Source: Friedmanniella luteola
GTDB taxonomy: Bacteria > Actinomycetota > Actinomycetes > Propionibacteriales > Propionibacteriaceae
NCBI RefSeq assembly: GCF_900105065.1
Contig: NZ_LT629749.1
Location: 3,348,001 to 3,412,000 of the forward strand
DNA: 64,000 nucleotides
Direction: 5' to 3'
Positions within the stretch are counted from its first letter, which is position 1. Every line of letters begins with the position of its first letter. The notes beneath the pieces were generated by a model, which was given only the letters and a program-made list of their open reading frames with translations, did no database searches and was not told where the DNA came from. This document shows, piece by piece, positions 9,017 through 16,831 of this stretch. The translations under genes and the position numbers were made by a program.

Positions 9017-10003
9017 TCAGGCCGCGGTCCCGGGAACGGGAGGACGTGTCGGCCGCCGGGCCAGGGACACCCCGACCAGGGAGATCACGCCGCCCGCGAC
9101 GGCGAGCAGGGCCGGCACCTCCTCCAGGAACAGCCAGCCGAGGGCGATGGCGATCGGCGGCACGACGTAGGTCGTCACGCCGAGCCGGCCCGCGCTGGTG
9201 CGGCTGAGGGCGTAGGCCCAGGTCGAGAAGGCGAGCGCGGTGGGGACCGCGCCGAGGTAGAGCACGCCGAGCAGGGCCGACGTCGGCGCCTGCCGCACCT
9301 CGGTCACCAGCGTGGGCCCGAAGGGCAGGGTGGCGACGGTGCCCACCAGGCAGGCCAGCCAGGTGACCTGGAGCCCGGGCACCCGGCGCAGCACCACCTT
9401 CTGGGCCACCATGGCGACCGCGTAGACGACGGCGCTGAGCAGCACGAGCAGCACGCCGACGAGGTCGGCGTCCCCGGTGCTGGTGGCGACGCCGATCAGG
9501 AGCGTGCCGGCGAACGCGACCAGGCCGCCGACCACGAGCGCCCGCGGGAAGCCCTCTCCCAGCAGCAACCCGGCCAGCACGCCGATGAGGATGGGCGCGA
9601 CCTGGATCAGCATCGCGGCCGTGCCTGCGTCCACGTGCTGCTCACCGGCGTTGAGGGCGACGTTGTAGACCCCGAACCAGGCCACGCCGATCAGGGCGAC
9701 GAGACCCCAGTCCCGCCGGCCCAGCCGGACCCTGCGCCGCCCGGCCACCACCACGCTCAGCACGGCGCTGCCCACCAGCAGCCGGCCCAGCGTCAGCGAG
9801 CCCGGGGAGAACACGGGCCCGACGAACCGGATGACGACGAAGGCCGAGGCCCAGGCGAGCACGGTCGTGGTGACGGCGAGCAGCAGGCGCCAGTCGGGTG
9901 GGCCGTCCTGCACCGGGGCACGACCGCCGGCGTCGGCCCGCGAGGACGAGGGTGCGGCGGGAGGGGGCACGGCCCCACTCTGGCCGACGGTGTGGTTGCT
10001 CAC
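9017..10003 (-). CDS. EamA family drug/metabolite transporter
   Basis: This 328-aa membrane protein has about ten hydrophobic helices arranged as two EamA repeats. The first contains the VLAWASAFVVIRF segment near the N-terminus and the second the AYALSRTSAGRLG and PPIAIALGW segments. Members export amino acids, nucleosides or other metabolites; the substrate is unknown. Two GTG codons are possible starts (10006 and 10003). I chose 10003 because GACAAT at 10010-10015 ends 6 nt before it, matching the leaderless pattern of this genome. It is back-to-back with the MscS-like gene. Confidence 0.88.
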   Translation of the reverse strand: MSNHTVGQSGAVPPPAAPSSSRADAGGRAPVQDGPPDWRLLLAVTTTVLAWASAFVVIRFVGPVFSPGSLTLGRLLVGSAVLSVVVAGRRRVRLGRRDWGLVALIGVAWFGVYNVALNAGEQHVDAGTAAMLIQVAPILIGVLAGLLLGEGFPRALVVGGLVAFAGTLLIGVATSTGDADLVGVLLVLLSAVVYAVAMVAQKVVLRRVPGLQVTWLACLVGTVATLPFGPTLVTEVRQAPTSALLGVLYLGAVPTALAFSTWAYALSRTSAGRLGVTTYVVPPIAIALGWLFLEEVPALLAVAGGVISLVGVSLARRPTRPPVPGTAA

Positions 10004-10009
10004 CACCGC

Positions 10010-10015
10010 ATTGTC
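10010..10015 (-). promoter_or_regulatory. -10 element of the EamA gene (leaderless)
   Basis: GACAAT on the minus strand lies 6 nt before the GTG at 10003 with no Shine-Dalgarno. It is only 28 bp from the oppositely oriented TAGGCT of the mscS promoter, so the two polymerase sites overlap. Confidence 0.5.
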
Positions 10016-10043
10016 GGTGCCGCCGCTGACAGTTCCGCGACCC

Positions 10044-10049
10044 TAGGCT
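10044..10049 (+). promoter_or_regulatory. -10 element of the MscS-like gene (leaderless)
   Basis: TAGGCT is followed by 7 nt and the ATG at 10057, with no Shine-Dalgarno in the interval. Confidence 0.55.
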
Positions 10050-10056
10050 GGCCGCC

Positions 10057-10683
10057 ATGCCCACCTGGTTCCCCGACACCGCGGCCGAGGTCGCCGCCTT
10101 CGTCCCGCTGCGGATCGCGTTCCTGCTCCTGGTGGCGGTGGTCGCGCGGGTGGTGGTGCACCGGCTGGTCGACCGCGCCGTCCGGCAGTCCGTGGGCCGG
10201 GCCCCCGTCACCCGGTTCAAGGCGGCCCAGGTGCTGTTCGAGGCGCCGGACGCGGTGCCCCAGCGCCGGGACGCGCGGATCGGCGCGCTGGGCAGCCTGG
10301 CCAAGAGCCTCGTGACCTTCGTGGTCATCCTCGTCACGGGGCTGACCGTGCTGACCGAGCTGGGCTACCAGATCACGACGCTGGTGGCCGGCGCGTCGGT
10401 GGCCGGCGTGGCCGTGGCGTTCGGGGTGCAGAACATCATCAAGGACCTGATCTCCGGCGTGTTCATGCTGATCGAGGACCAGCTGGGCGTCGGCGACTGG
10501 GTCGACCTGGAGAAGGCCTCGGGCACGGTCGAGGCGATCGGGCTGCGGGTGACCTCGCTCCGCGACGACGACGGCACCGTCTGGTACGTGCGCAACGGCG
10601 AGGTGCTCCGGGTGGGCAACTACTCCCAGGGCGGTGCCGGCCGGCCGCCGGTGGTCGAGGAGCCGGCCACCCCTGCGCCCTGA
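10057..10683 (+). CDS. MscS-type mechanosensitive ion channel (short form)
   Basis: This 208-aa channel protects against osmotic downshock. Helices are at about 15-35 and 85-110. The pore helix TM3 follows (VAGASVAGVAVAFGVQNIIK). Then comes the beta domain with DQLGVGDWV, GTVEAIGLR and WYVRNGEVLRVGN. It ends soon after the beta domain, so the large cytoplasmic C-terminal cage of MscS is missing, as in many short actinobacterial homologues. The stop codon lies inside the first unit of the CCCTGAGCC repeat array, which suggests the repeat sets the 3' end. Confidence 0.88.
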   Translation: MPTWFPDTAAEVAAFVPLRIAFLLLVAVVARVVVHRLVDRAVRQSVGRAPVTRFKAAQVLFEAPDAVPQRRDARIGALGSLAKSLVTFVVILVTGLTVLTELGYQITTLVAGASVAGVAVAFGVQNIIKDLISGVFMLIEDQLGVGDWVDLEKASGTVEAIGLRVTSLRDDDGTVWYVRNGEVLRVGNYSQGGAGRPPVVEEPATPAP

Positions 10684-10767
10684 GCCCGGACCCGCGCCCT
10701 GAGCCGACCCGCGCCCTGAGCCCGTCCGCGCCCTGAGCCCGACCCGCGCCCTGAGCCTGTCGAAGGG
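10675..10767. repeat. Tandem array of five GCGCCCTGAGCC units
   Basis: Five copies of GCGCCCTGAGCC begin at 10675, 10694, 10711, 10728 and 10746, with periods of 17-19 nt. The last copy runs into the full CCCTGAGCCTGTCGAAGGG repeat. The first copy supplies the TGA stop of the MscS-like gene. The array looks like local expansion of the interspersed repeat also found at 17756, 39466 and 54502. Confidence 0.8.
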
Positions 10768-10781
10768 CCTCCGACAGGCTC
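10753..10781. terminator. Hairpin formed by the interspersed repeat
   Basis: Arms GAGCCTGTCG (10753-10762) and CGACAGGCTC (10772-10781) pair over 10 bp. They lie between the convergent MscS and OsmC genes and are suited to bidirectional termination. Confidence 0.6.
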
Positions 10782-10850
10782 GGGCGGCGGGCACGGGCTC
10801 GGGCGCCGGCCGGGGCCCGGGGGCGGACGCGGACCCCGGTGACAGGAGGA

Positions 10851-11282
10851 TCAGGCCTCGACGAGGCTGGCCTCGAGGGTGATGGTGGTGCCGGTGAGCG
10901 CCTGCGAGACCGGGCAGTTCTTCTTGGCGTCCTGGGCCGCCTCCTCGAACTGGAGCGGCGTGAGGCCGGGGACGACGCCCTTGACCGTCAGCTTGATCCC
11001 GGTGATCCCCTCGCCGGCCTGGAAGGTCACGTCGGCGGTGGTGTCGATGGAGGTCGGCGCGTTCCCGGCCTGCGCGAGGCCGTGCGAGAGGGCCATCGAG
11101 AAGCAGGTGGAGTGGGCGGCGGCGATGAGCTCCTCGGGGCTGGTGCGGCCGTCGGACTCGTTGGCGCGCGAGGCCCAGTTGACCTCGAAGCTGCCGACGC
11201 CGGAGGTGACGAGCTCGACCTCGCCCTGACCCTCCATCAGCGAGCCTTCCCAGTGGGCCTCTGCGGTGCGGACGGTAGCCAT
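10851..11282 (-). CDS. OsmC family peroxiredoxin-like protein
   Basis: This 143-aa protein reduces organic hydroperoxides in the family's usual role. The two redox cysteines are C60 in [10 protein letters not shown] and C123 in [10 protein letters not shown], with the N-terminal RTAEAHWEG strand. The length is typical. A GAGGAG Shine-Dalgarno precedes the ATG. The upstream region carries an inverted repeat (11305-11326). It lies opposite the GlbO gene, so two oxidative/oxygen-related genes are divergent here. Confidence 0.92.
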   Translation of the reverse strand: MATVRTAEAHWEGSLMEGQGEVELVTSGVGSFEVNWASRANESDGRTSPEELIAAAHSTCFSMALSHGLAQAGNAPTSIDTTADVTFQAGEGITGIKLTVKGVVPGLTPLQFEEAAQDAKKNCPVSQALTGTTITLEASLVEA

Positions 11283-11304
11283 GGCATCTCCTCGTGTGTG
11301 TCGG

Positions 11305-11326
11305 ACCCGACCGACTCAGGTCGGGT
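11305..11326. promoter_or_regulatory. Inverted repeat upstream of the OsmC gene
   Basis: ACCCGACC-N6-GGTCGGGT, with perfect 8-bp arms, lies 23-44 nt upstream of the osmC ATG. It could be an operator or a 5' leader hairpin; no regulator is encoded beside it. Confidence 0.4.
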
Positions 11327-11400
11327 GGGCGCGACTCATCCTGCCAGCCCGCCCGCGGCCACGGGCCGGCCGGCCAGGAAGTCGGGGTGGTCCGGTGGGG

Positions 11401-11406
11401 GATGAT
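11401..11406 (+). promoter_or_regulatory. -10 element of glbO (leaderless)
   Basis: GATGAT is followed by 7 nt and the ATG at 11414. Upstream in-frame ATGs at 11402 and 11405 fall inside this hexamer and are therefore unlikely starts. Confidence 0.45.
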
Positions 11407-11413
11407 GGGGGCG

Positions 11414-11845
11414 ATGACCGAGTCAGCACCGCCCCTGCAGACCTTCTACGACGCCGTCGGCGGGCACGAGACGTTCGTGGCCCTCGTCAAGCGCTTCTAC
11501 GAGGGCGTCGCCGGCGACCCACCGCTGCGGGCGCTGTACCCCGAGGACGACCTCGGCCCGGCCGAGACCCGCTTCCGGATGTTCCTGGAGCAGTACTGGG
11601 GCGGCCCGACCACCTACAGCGAGCAGCGCGGCCACCCCCGGCTGCGGATGCGGCACATGCCGTTCGAGGTCACCCTCGACATGCGCGACCGCTGGCTGCG
11701 GCACATGCGGGACGCGGTCGACTCCCTCGACCACCTCACGCCGGCCCAGTCCCAGGAGCTCTGGAGCTACCTGGAGCGGGCGGCGTACTCGATGGTCAAC
11801 CGGATGGACGGCCCCGCCGGCGCGGCCCGCGGCCTGCAGCTGTAG
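11414..11845 (+). CDS. glbO: Group II truncated haemoglobin (trHbO)
   Basis: This 143-aa oxygen-binding globin belongs to the trHb2 class. [11 protein letters not shown] opens the fold, followed by VYPEDDL-like [11 protein letters not shown]. The very conserved [19 protein letters not shown] and RLRMRH carry the proximal histidine region. A tryptophan in RDRWLRHM is the usual G8 residue. Length from this ATG matches known GlbO proteins plus a short N-terminal extension. Members bind oxygen tightly and are linked to respiration and redox or nitrosative defence. The gene is divergent from osmC and convergent with the polyol dehydrogenase, separated from it by a long hairpin. Confidence 0.95.
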   Translation: MTESAPPLQTFYDAVGGHETFVALVKRFYEGVAGDPPLRALYPEDDLGPAETRFRMFLEQYWGGPTTYSEQRGHPRLRMRHMPFEVTLDMRDRWLRHMRDAVDSLDHLTPAQSQELWSYLERAAYSMVNRMDGPAGAARGLQL

Positions 11846-11854
11846 GCAACCGGT

Positions 11855-11900
11855 CGTGTGGTGGGTTCGGGGTCGACATCGACCCCGAACTCGCCACACG
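11855..11900. terminator. Very long bidirectional hairpin between glbO and the polyol dehydrogenase
   Basis: Two 22-nt arms (11855-11876 and 11879-11900) pair along their full length, with only two G-U type mismatches and a 2-nt spacer. The core is GGGGTCGA-CA-TCGACCCC. It sits between the stops of convergent genes and lacks a T-tract, as is common at high G+C. Confidence 0.7.
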
Positions 11901-11906
11901 AACCGC

Positions 11907-12956
11907 TCAGAAGCGGGCGGTCCCCGGGTAGACGACCGGCTTCAAGCTGTGCGGGTCGGTCCGGGACGCCGTCAGCGCCGCCTCCACCTGCTCCAGCCCG
12001 AACTTGCCGGTGACCAGCCCGTCGAGGTCGACGAGACCGCTGGCCGCGAGCCCGATGGCGGCCGGGTAGCAGTTGGCGTAGCGGAAGACGCCGGTCACCT
12101 CGAGCTCCTTGATCTGGATGGTGGCCACCGGCAGCTGCATGTCCGGCGCCCCCATCCCGATCAGCACGATCCGCGCGGCCGGGGCGGCGACGCCGAAGGC
12201 CGCCTGCACCGCCGGCGTCGCGCCGCTGCACTCGAGGATGACGTCGACCGGCTCGACCTGCTGGTCCAGCGGGGCGGAGGCGACGTTGGCCACCTGGTTC
12301 GCGCCGCGCTGCCGGGCGACCTCGAGCCGCGTGTCGTTGGTGTCGCTGACCCCCACCCAGGACGCACCCCGGGCCCGGGCCACGTCGGCGCAGAGCAGGC
12401 CGACCGGTCCGGCCCCGGTGACGAGCACCCGGTCCCCCGGCTCGATGCGGGCCTTGCGAGCCGCCCAGACGGCCACCGAGAGGGGCTCGATCAGCGCCGC
12501 GGCCTCGTCGCTGATCTCGTCCGGCACGGGGTGGGCGCGCGAGGAGTCGAGGACGACGTACTGGGCGAAGGCTCCGTGGACGGGCGGGGTCGCGAAGAAC
12601 TGGACCTGCGGGCAGAGGTTGTAGCGGCCCGCCAGGCACTGGGTGCAGCGGCCGCAGGTCTCCTGCGGCTCCATGGCCACCCGCTGGCCGACCGTCCGGT
12701 CGGTGACCTCGGCCCCCAGCGCGCGGATCGTGCCGGACGCCTCGTGGCCCAGGACCAGCGGCGCCTCGACGACGAAGTCGGCGATCCGGCCGTGCTCGTA
12801 GTAGTGCACGTCGGAACCGCAGATGCCGACGGCGGCGACCTCGATCAGCACCTGGTGGGGCCCGGGCTCCGGCACGGGCGCCGGCTCCACGGCGACCTCG
12901 TGCTCACGCAGCAGCAGGGATCGGGTCTGGTCGCTCGGCGCCGAGGTGGTGGTCAT
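11907..12956 (-). CDS. Zinc-dependent sorbitol/xylitol (polyol) dehydrogenase
   Basis: This 349-aa medium-chain dehydrogenase oxidises a polyol with NAD(P). CGSDVHYYEHG with the catalytic zinc Cys is near residue 45, and GHEASG is near residue 72. The structural zinc cysteines are in CGRCTQCLAGRYNLC, and the Rossmann motif is GAGPVGLL. The CGSDVHYY form and the FFATPPVHGAFAQY segment are typical of sorbitol/xylitol dehydrogenases rather than alcohol dehydrogenases. I chose the ATG at 12956 over the GTG at 12965 because TAGGGT (12964-12969) ends 7 nt before it. It lies 10 bp after the thioesterase stop. Confidence 0.9.
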   Translation of the reverse strand: MTTTSAPSDQTRSLLLREHEVAVEPAPVPEPGPHQVLIEVAAVGICGSDVHYYEHGRIADFVVEAPLVLGHEASGTIRALGAEVTDRTVGQRVAMEPQETCGRCTQCLAGRYNLCPQVQFFATPPVHGAFAQYVVLDSSRAHPVPDEISDEAAALIEPLSVAVWAARKARIEPGDRVLVTGAGPVGLLCADVARARGASWVGVSDTNDTRLEVARQRGANQVANVASAPLDQQVEPVDVILECSGATPAVQAAFGVAAPAARIVLIGMGAPDMQLPVATIQIKELEVTGVFRYANCYPAAIGLAASGLVDLDGLVTGKFGLEQVEAALTASRTDPHSLKPVVYPGTARF

Positions 12957-12963
12957 GATCGCC

Positions 12964-12969
12964 ACCCTA
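12964..12969 (-). promoter_or_regulatory. -10 element of the polyol dehydrogenase, built on the upstream TAG stop
   Basis: TAGGGT on the minus strand is followed by 7 nt and the ATG at 12956. Its first three bases are the TAG stop of the thioesterase gene, so stop codon and promoter coincide. Confidence 0.5.
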
Positions 12970-13806
12970 GTGGTGCGGTGCCACGCCGACGGCCGCCCAG
13001 CGGGCCAGCGCCGCCCGCTGCGCCGGGGTGAGCGGCCGCTCCCCCACCACGACCGTGCGGGCGGTCGCGTGCAGCCCGCCGTCGCGCGAGTTCCGGATCT
13101 CGACGGCCAGGGTGAACGAGCGGGTCCCCACGGCGCTCACCGAGGTGACGACGTCGTACGGCTCCGGCTGCAGGTCCATCGACCGGCGATACTCCAGGTC
13201 CTGCCGCGCCACCACCCAGACGTCCTCCGGCTGCCAGTCGAGGGTGGCGTGCATCAGGACGATCCGCGCCTCCTGGACGTAGTCGAAGTACTTGACGTTG
13301 TTGACGTGGCCGTAGGAGTCGAGGTCGGACCAGCGCACGAGCAGCGGGTAGTGCGACGCCGGCTCGACGACGGCCGAACGGGTCAGGGGGCGGAGCGGCA
13401 CCGGCGGCTCCAGCACCGCCTGGAGGGCGGCGCGCTCCCCCGGGTCCAGCCGCCGCAGCCCGCCGCCGGCCAGGTCGAAGGGGGTGGCCGCGGTGCGGGC
13501 ACGCGCGGCCAGCACCTCGCCGTCCCAGACGTCGTAGGCGATGGTGAAGCGGCTCGCGCCGACGGTGTCGGCCCAGAGCTCGACCAGCAGCGGCTCCTCG
13601 CCGTAGCCGACCGGCGCGAGGTACTCCACCTGGTGGCTGACGACCAGCACCCCGGCCTGCAGCAGGTGGGCCATCTCGGGCGGGCCGGCCAGCAGCCAGT
13701 CGACCCGCGCCTCCTGGAGGTGGTCGAGGAAGGCGGCGTTGTTGACGTGCCCCTGCGCGTCCAGGTCGCCCCAGCGGATCGGGCTGCGGTAGCGGTGCCG
13801 GGTCAC
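12967..13806 (-). CDS. Double hotdog acyl-CoA thioesterase
   Basis: This 279-aa protein has two tandem 4-hydroxybenzoyl-CoA-thioesterase-type hotdog domains, at about 1-125 and 140-265. Each begins with the same signature: RWGDLDAQGHVNNAAFLDHLQEAR and RWSDLDSYGHVNNVKYFDYVQEAR, given here only to show the shared W-x-D-x-D-x-x-GHVNN pattern. Hydrolysis of acyl-CoA is the family role; the substrate is unknown. The GTG at 13806 is the start because CAGCAT ends 6 nt upstream and the first domain begins directly after it. The frame is open upstream but shows no conserved sequence. Confidence 0.88.
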   Translation of the reverse strand: MTRHRYRSPIRWGDLDAQGHVNNAAFLDHLQEARVDWLLAGPPEMAHLLQAGVLVVSHQVEYLAPVGYGEEPLLVELWADTVGASRFTIAYDVWDGEVLAARARTAATPFDLAGGGLRRLDPGERAALQAVLEPPVPLRPLTRSAVVEPASHYPLLVRWSDLDSYGHVNNVKYFDYVQEARIVLMHATLDWQPEDVWVVARQDLEYRRSMDLQPEPYDVVTSVSAVGTRSFTLAVEIRNSRDGGLHATARTVVVGERPLTPAQRAALARWAAVGVAPHH

Positions 13807-13812
13807 CGGGCC

Positions 13813-13818
13813 ATGCTG
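13813..13818 (-). promoter_or_regulatory. Weak -10 element of the thioesterase gene (leaderless)
   Basis: CAGCAT on the minus strand, 6 nt before the GTG at 13806. It is a weaker match than most in this window. Confidence 0.35.
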
Positions 13819-13952
13819 CCAGACCCGGCCGGGGCGGCCCGACCCCAGCACCGCCCGGGCCCGGCTGGCTCGCTCTTGCGCGACGCGCCGGCCACGAGGA
13901 TGCTGAGGCGCGCCGCGCCCCGTGCTCCTCACCGCTGACGAACGGATCTGCT

Positions 13953-14981
13953 GTGCCGCTGCCCGCATCCCACCCCACCCGCCGCACCCGCCCGCTCCGG
14001 GCCGTCGTCGCGACCGTCGCCCTGGCCCTGGCCGGCTCGGCCGTGGTGGCCGCACCGGCCCAGGCCGCCCCACCGAGGGCCGTCGCCCTGGGGGACTCCT
14101 TCGCCTCGGGCGAGGGTCTGGCCCCCTACCGGGCCGGCACCGACACCGCCACCAACCGCTGCCACCGCTCGCCGCTGGCCTACCCAGAGCTGCTCGACGA
14201 GGGCCGGCGCCCCGCCGTCCGGAGGATCCGCTCGGTCGCCTGCTCGGGGGCGGTGACCGGCGACGTGGTCGCCGACCTGCGTCCGGGCGACGGCGTGCCG
14301 GCCCAGGTCACCGCGCTCAGCCGGCGCACCCGGACGGTGACCCTGACCGTCGGCGGCAACGACGTCGGCTTCGCCTCGGTGCTGGGGGCGTGCACCTACA
14401 CCCCGGTCCCCGAGCTCCAGGCCGTGGTCCCGGGCCGTCCCGGGTGCCGTGAGCTGCTGGACGGCCGGGTCGCCGCGGCGACCGCCGGGCTGGCCGGCGC
14501 CGCCCCGACCGGGCCCGGCCGGCTGAGCCTGGCTCAGGTGCTCGTCGAGGTCCAGCGCAGGGCGCCGCGGGCGCAGGTGTACGTGACGGGCTACCCCCGG
14601 CTGTTCGGGCTCACCGGCTTCGACACCTACGGCTGCCGGGTGGGCTCGGTGCAGGCCGGGGCGGTGCAGGCCCCGCTGTACGTGAGCGGCGCGGACGTCC
14701 GCTGGATCCGGTCGAAGGCCGACGGCCTGAACGCCGCCCTGCGGACCGGGGTCGAGCAGGCCCGCCACCGCGGCGTGCGGGCCACCTTCGTCGACGTCGC
14801 CGACGCCTTCACCAGCCACAACGTCTGCGGCTCCGGCGCCCGCTGGCTCAACGGGGTGCTGCTCACGTCGACGACGCCGCTGCAGCCGGACCCGGCCACG
14901 TTCCACCCCAACGCCCGCGGCCAGCAGGCCTACGCCACCGCCGTGGCCGCGGCCATCAGGGGGCACCGGCCGCGCACCTGA
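13953..14981 (+). CDS. Secreted SGNH/GDSL hydrolase
   Basis: This 342-aa exported lipase/esterase has an N-terminal signal peptide with arginines, a hydrophobic core and an AQA cleavage site near residue 38. Block I is GDSFASGEG with nucleophile S49, block III is GGNDVGF, and the C-terminal catalytic pair lies in PATFHPNARG. Several cysteines (for example CHRSP, SVACSG, GACTY, GYGC-type) could form the disulfides known in secreted actinobacterial SGNH lipases. It starts with GTG and has no clear Shine-Dalgarno. The gene is convergent with the XRE regulator, 20 bp away. Confidence 0.9.
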   Translation: MPLPASHPTRRTRPLRAVVATVALALAGSAVVAAPAQAAPPRAVALGDSFASGEGLAPYRAGTDTATNRCHRSPLAYPELLDEGRRPAVRRIRSVACSGAVTGDVVADLRPGDGVPAQVTALSRRTRTVTLTVGGNDVGFASVLGACTYTPVPELQAVVPGRPGCRELLDGRVAAATAGLAGAAPTGPGRLSLAQVLVEVQRRAPRAQVYVTGYPRLFGLTGFDTYGCRVGSVQAGAVQAPLYVSGADVRWIRSKADGLNAALRTGVEQARHRGVRATFVDVADAFTSHNVCGSGARWLNGVLLTSTTPLQPDPATFHPNARGQQAYATAVAAAIRGHRPRT

Positions 14982-15001
14982 GCACCGGCACCCGGGCGCG
15001 C

Positions 15002-15838
15002 TCAGGCGAAGGACTGCGAGCCGATCACCGAGAGCAGCTGCAGCTTGTCGTGGGTGGGCGTCCCGTTCGCGGCGGTGAGGACCAGCAGCACCTGGGCCTG
15101 GTTCTCGGTGAACAGCGCCTGGCAGTCGAGCTCGAGCTCCCCGAGCTCGGGGTGCACCAGCGTCTTGTGGTCGTCGAAGCGGACCGACACCTCGTGGCGC
15201 TCCCAGACCTCGGCGAACTCCGGGCTGGTCGCCAGCAGCCGGCGCACCAGCTCGGCGGCCCGCCGGTCCGGCCCCCCGCGGCTGAGGGCGGCCCGCAGCC
15301 CGGCCGCCTGGAGGCGGCTCTGGTGCGCGTGGTCGGCCTCGGGGTAGAGCCGCCGTTCGTCCGGGTCGGTGAACCAGCGGTGGTAGCCGCTCCGCGCCAG
15401 GCCGGTGTGGCGGCTGTGGTCGCCCAGCAGGGCCGCGGCCATCCGGTTCTGCACCAGGGTGTCCGCGAGGTCGGAGAGCACCAGGGCGGGGGTGTCCTCC
15501 AGCCGGTCGAGCACCCTCAGCAGCGCCGGGCTGACGTGCTCGCCGCGGCGCACCCGCGCGGGCGCGTTCTCCCCGGCGAGCCGGACGAGGTGGTCGCGCT
15601 CGTCGAGCGTGAGCCGCAGCGCCCGGGCCAGCGCCGCGAGCAGCTGACCCGACGGCTGCGGACCGCGGCGCTGCTCCAGGCGGGCGTAGTAGTCGGTCGA
15701 CATCCCCGCCAGCCCGGCGACCTCCTCGCGCCGCAGCCCCGGCGCCCGCCGCCGCGCGCCCTCGGGGAGGCCCACGTCGCCGGGCCGCAACGTCTCGCGC
15801 CGACGTCGCAGGAAGTCCGCCAGCCCGTCCCGGTCCAC
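15002..15838 (-). CDS. XRE-family regulator with MmyB-like ligand-binding domain
   Basis: At 278 aa, it has an N-terminal helix-turn-helix at about residues 8-75, with GLRREEVAGLAGMSTDYYARLEQ. This is followed by the PAS-like MmyB domain (NRMAAALLGDH, RWFTDPDERRLYP and the closing LTAANGTPTHDKLQLLSVIG). Such proteins commonly control a divergent short-chain dehydrogenase, and one lies 139 bp away (15978). The GTG start at 15838 is supported by CAGACT ending 6 nt upstream. Repression of the SDR is an inference from arrangement. Confidence 0.9.
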   Translation of the reverse strand: MDRDGLADFLRRRRETLRPGDVGLPEGARRRAPGLRREEVAGLAGMSTDYYARLEQRRGPQPSGQLLAALARALRLTLDERDHLVRLAGENAPARVRRGEHVSPALLRVLDRLEDTPALVLSDLADTLVQNRMAAALLGDHSRHTGLARSGYHRWFTDPDERRLYPEADHAHQSRLQAAGLRAALSRGGPDRRAAELVRRLLATSPEFAEVWERHEVSVRFDDHKTLVHPELGELELDCQALFTENQAQVLLVLTAANGTPTHDKLQLLSVIGSQSFA

Positions 15839-15844
15839 GCCGCC

Positions 15845-15850
15845 AGTCTG
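15845..15850 (-). promoter_or_regulatory. -10 element of the XRE regulator (leaderless)
   Basis: CAGACT on the minus strand is followed by 6 nt and the GTG at 15838. Confidence 0.45.
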
Positions 15851-15977
15851 GTGCCGATCCCGACGCCGGACCAGGGAGTGCCGGTCCCTGGATGAGCGCT
15901 CCCCTTGTCCCGCGTCGCGGGCCGCCGGAGAGTCGGTGCCGAGCAGCCGCTCACCGCCCCGACCCGAAGGACGACGC

Positions 15978-16724
15978 ATGCGCACCACCGGCAACACCCT
16001 GTTCATCCCCGGCGCCACCTCCGGCATCGGCCTCGGCCTCGCCCGGCGCTTCGCCGACGCGGGCAACACCGTGGTCGTCGGGGGCCGGCGGCGCGCCCAG
16101 CTCGACGCCGTGGTGGCCGAGGACCCGCGGCTGGCCGCCGTCGAGATCGACGTCACCGACCCGGCGTCGGTGGCCAGCGCCGCCGCCGAGGTGACCAGGC
16201 GGTTCCCGGCGGTCGACGGCCTGGTCATCATGGCCGGGATCATGCAGACCGAGGACCTGACCTCACCCGACTTCCTGGCCACCGCCGAGCGGACCGTGGC
16301 CACCAACCTGCTCGGCCCGCTCCGGCTGCTCAGCCACTTCGTGCCCGTGCTCAGCCGGCAGCCGACGGCCACGGTGATGACCGTCTCCTCCGGCCTGGCC
16401 TTCGTGCCCCTGCCCGGGACGCCCACCTACAGCGCGACCAAGGCGGCCGTGCACTCCCTCACCGAGAGCCTGCGCGTCCAGCTGGCCGGGACCGGCGTCG
16501 CCGTCGTCGAGCTGGTGCCGCCCGCGGTGCAGACGGGCCTGATGGACCGGCTCGCCGAGGACCCGACCGCCATGCCGCTCGAGGCGTTCCTCGACGAGGT
16601 GATGGCGATCCTGGCCGACCAGCCGGACGTCGAGCAGGTGCTGGTCGAGCGCGTGAAGCCGTTGCGCTTCGCGGAGGTCGACGGCCACTACCCGGCGGTG
16701 CTCGCCCGGCTCAGCGGCCGCTGA
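15978..16724 (+). CDS. Short-chain dehydrogenase/reductase (DltE-like)
   Basis: This 248-aa NAD(P)-dependent SDR has the cofactor motif GATSGIGLG at residues 12-20. The remainder is the middle NLLGP region, a catalytic serine in MTVSSGLAF and the YSATK active-site pair. The C-terminal part (VELVPPAVQTGL) resembles the DltE-type oxidoreductases often found beside MmyB-type regulators. The substrate is unknown. The start has GAAGG 8 nt upstream. It is divergent from the XRE gene at 15838 and probably controlled by it. Confidence 0.9.
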   Translation: MRTTGNTLFIPGATSGIGLGLARRFADAGNTVVVGGRRRAQLDAVVAEDPRLAAVEIDVTDPASVASAAAEVTRRFPAVDGLVIMAGIMQTEDLTSPDFLATAERTVATNLLGPLRLLSHFVPVLSRQPTATVMTVSSGLAFVPLPGTPTYSATKAAVHSLTESLRVQLAGTGVAVVELVPPAVQTGLMDRLAEDPTAMPLEAFLDEVMAILADQPDVEQVLVERVKPLRFAEVDGHYPAVLARLSGR

Positions 16725-16831
16725 CCCGGCCGGCGTCGCGCTCCCCCGTCGCCGCGGCGGTTTGGGCCCGGGCGGAAGAGGTACCGCCCCCCTGGAGGGG
16801 CCGCCGGGCCCCAGCGCGGGAGGGGCTGGGC

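Noticed and set aside
10675-10767. CRISPR-like array
   Set aside because: The units are 12 bp with 5-7 bp between them, there are no spacers of CRISPR length and no cas genes. It is a tandem expansion of an interspersed repeat.
11907-12956. Xylose pathway partner of the GH120 enzyme
   Set aside because: The polyol dehydrogenase is 34 kb from the GH120 gene with its own promoter. A shared pathway is not supported by position.
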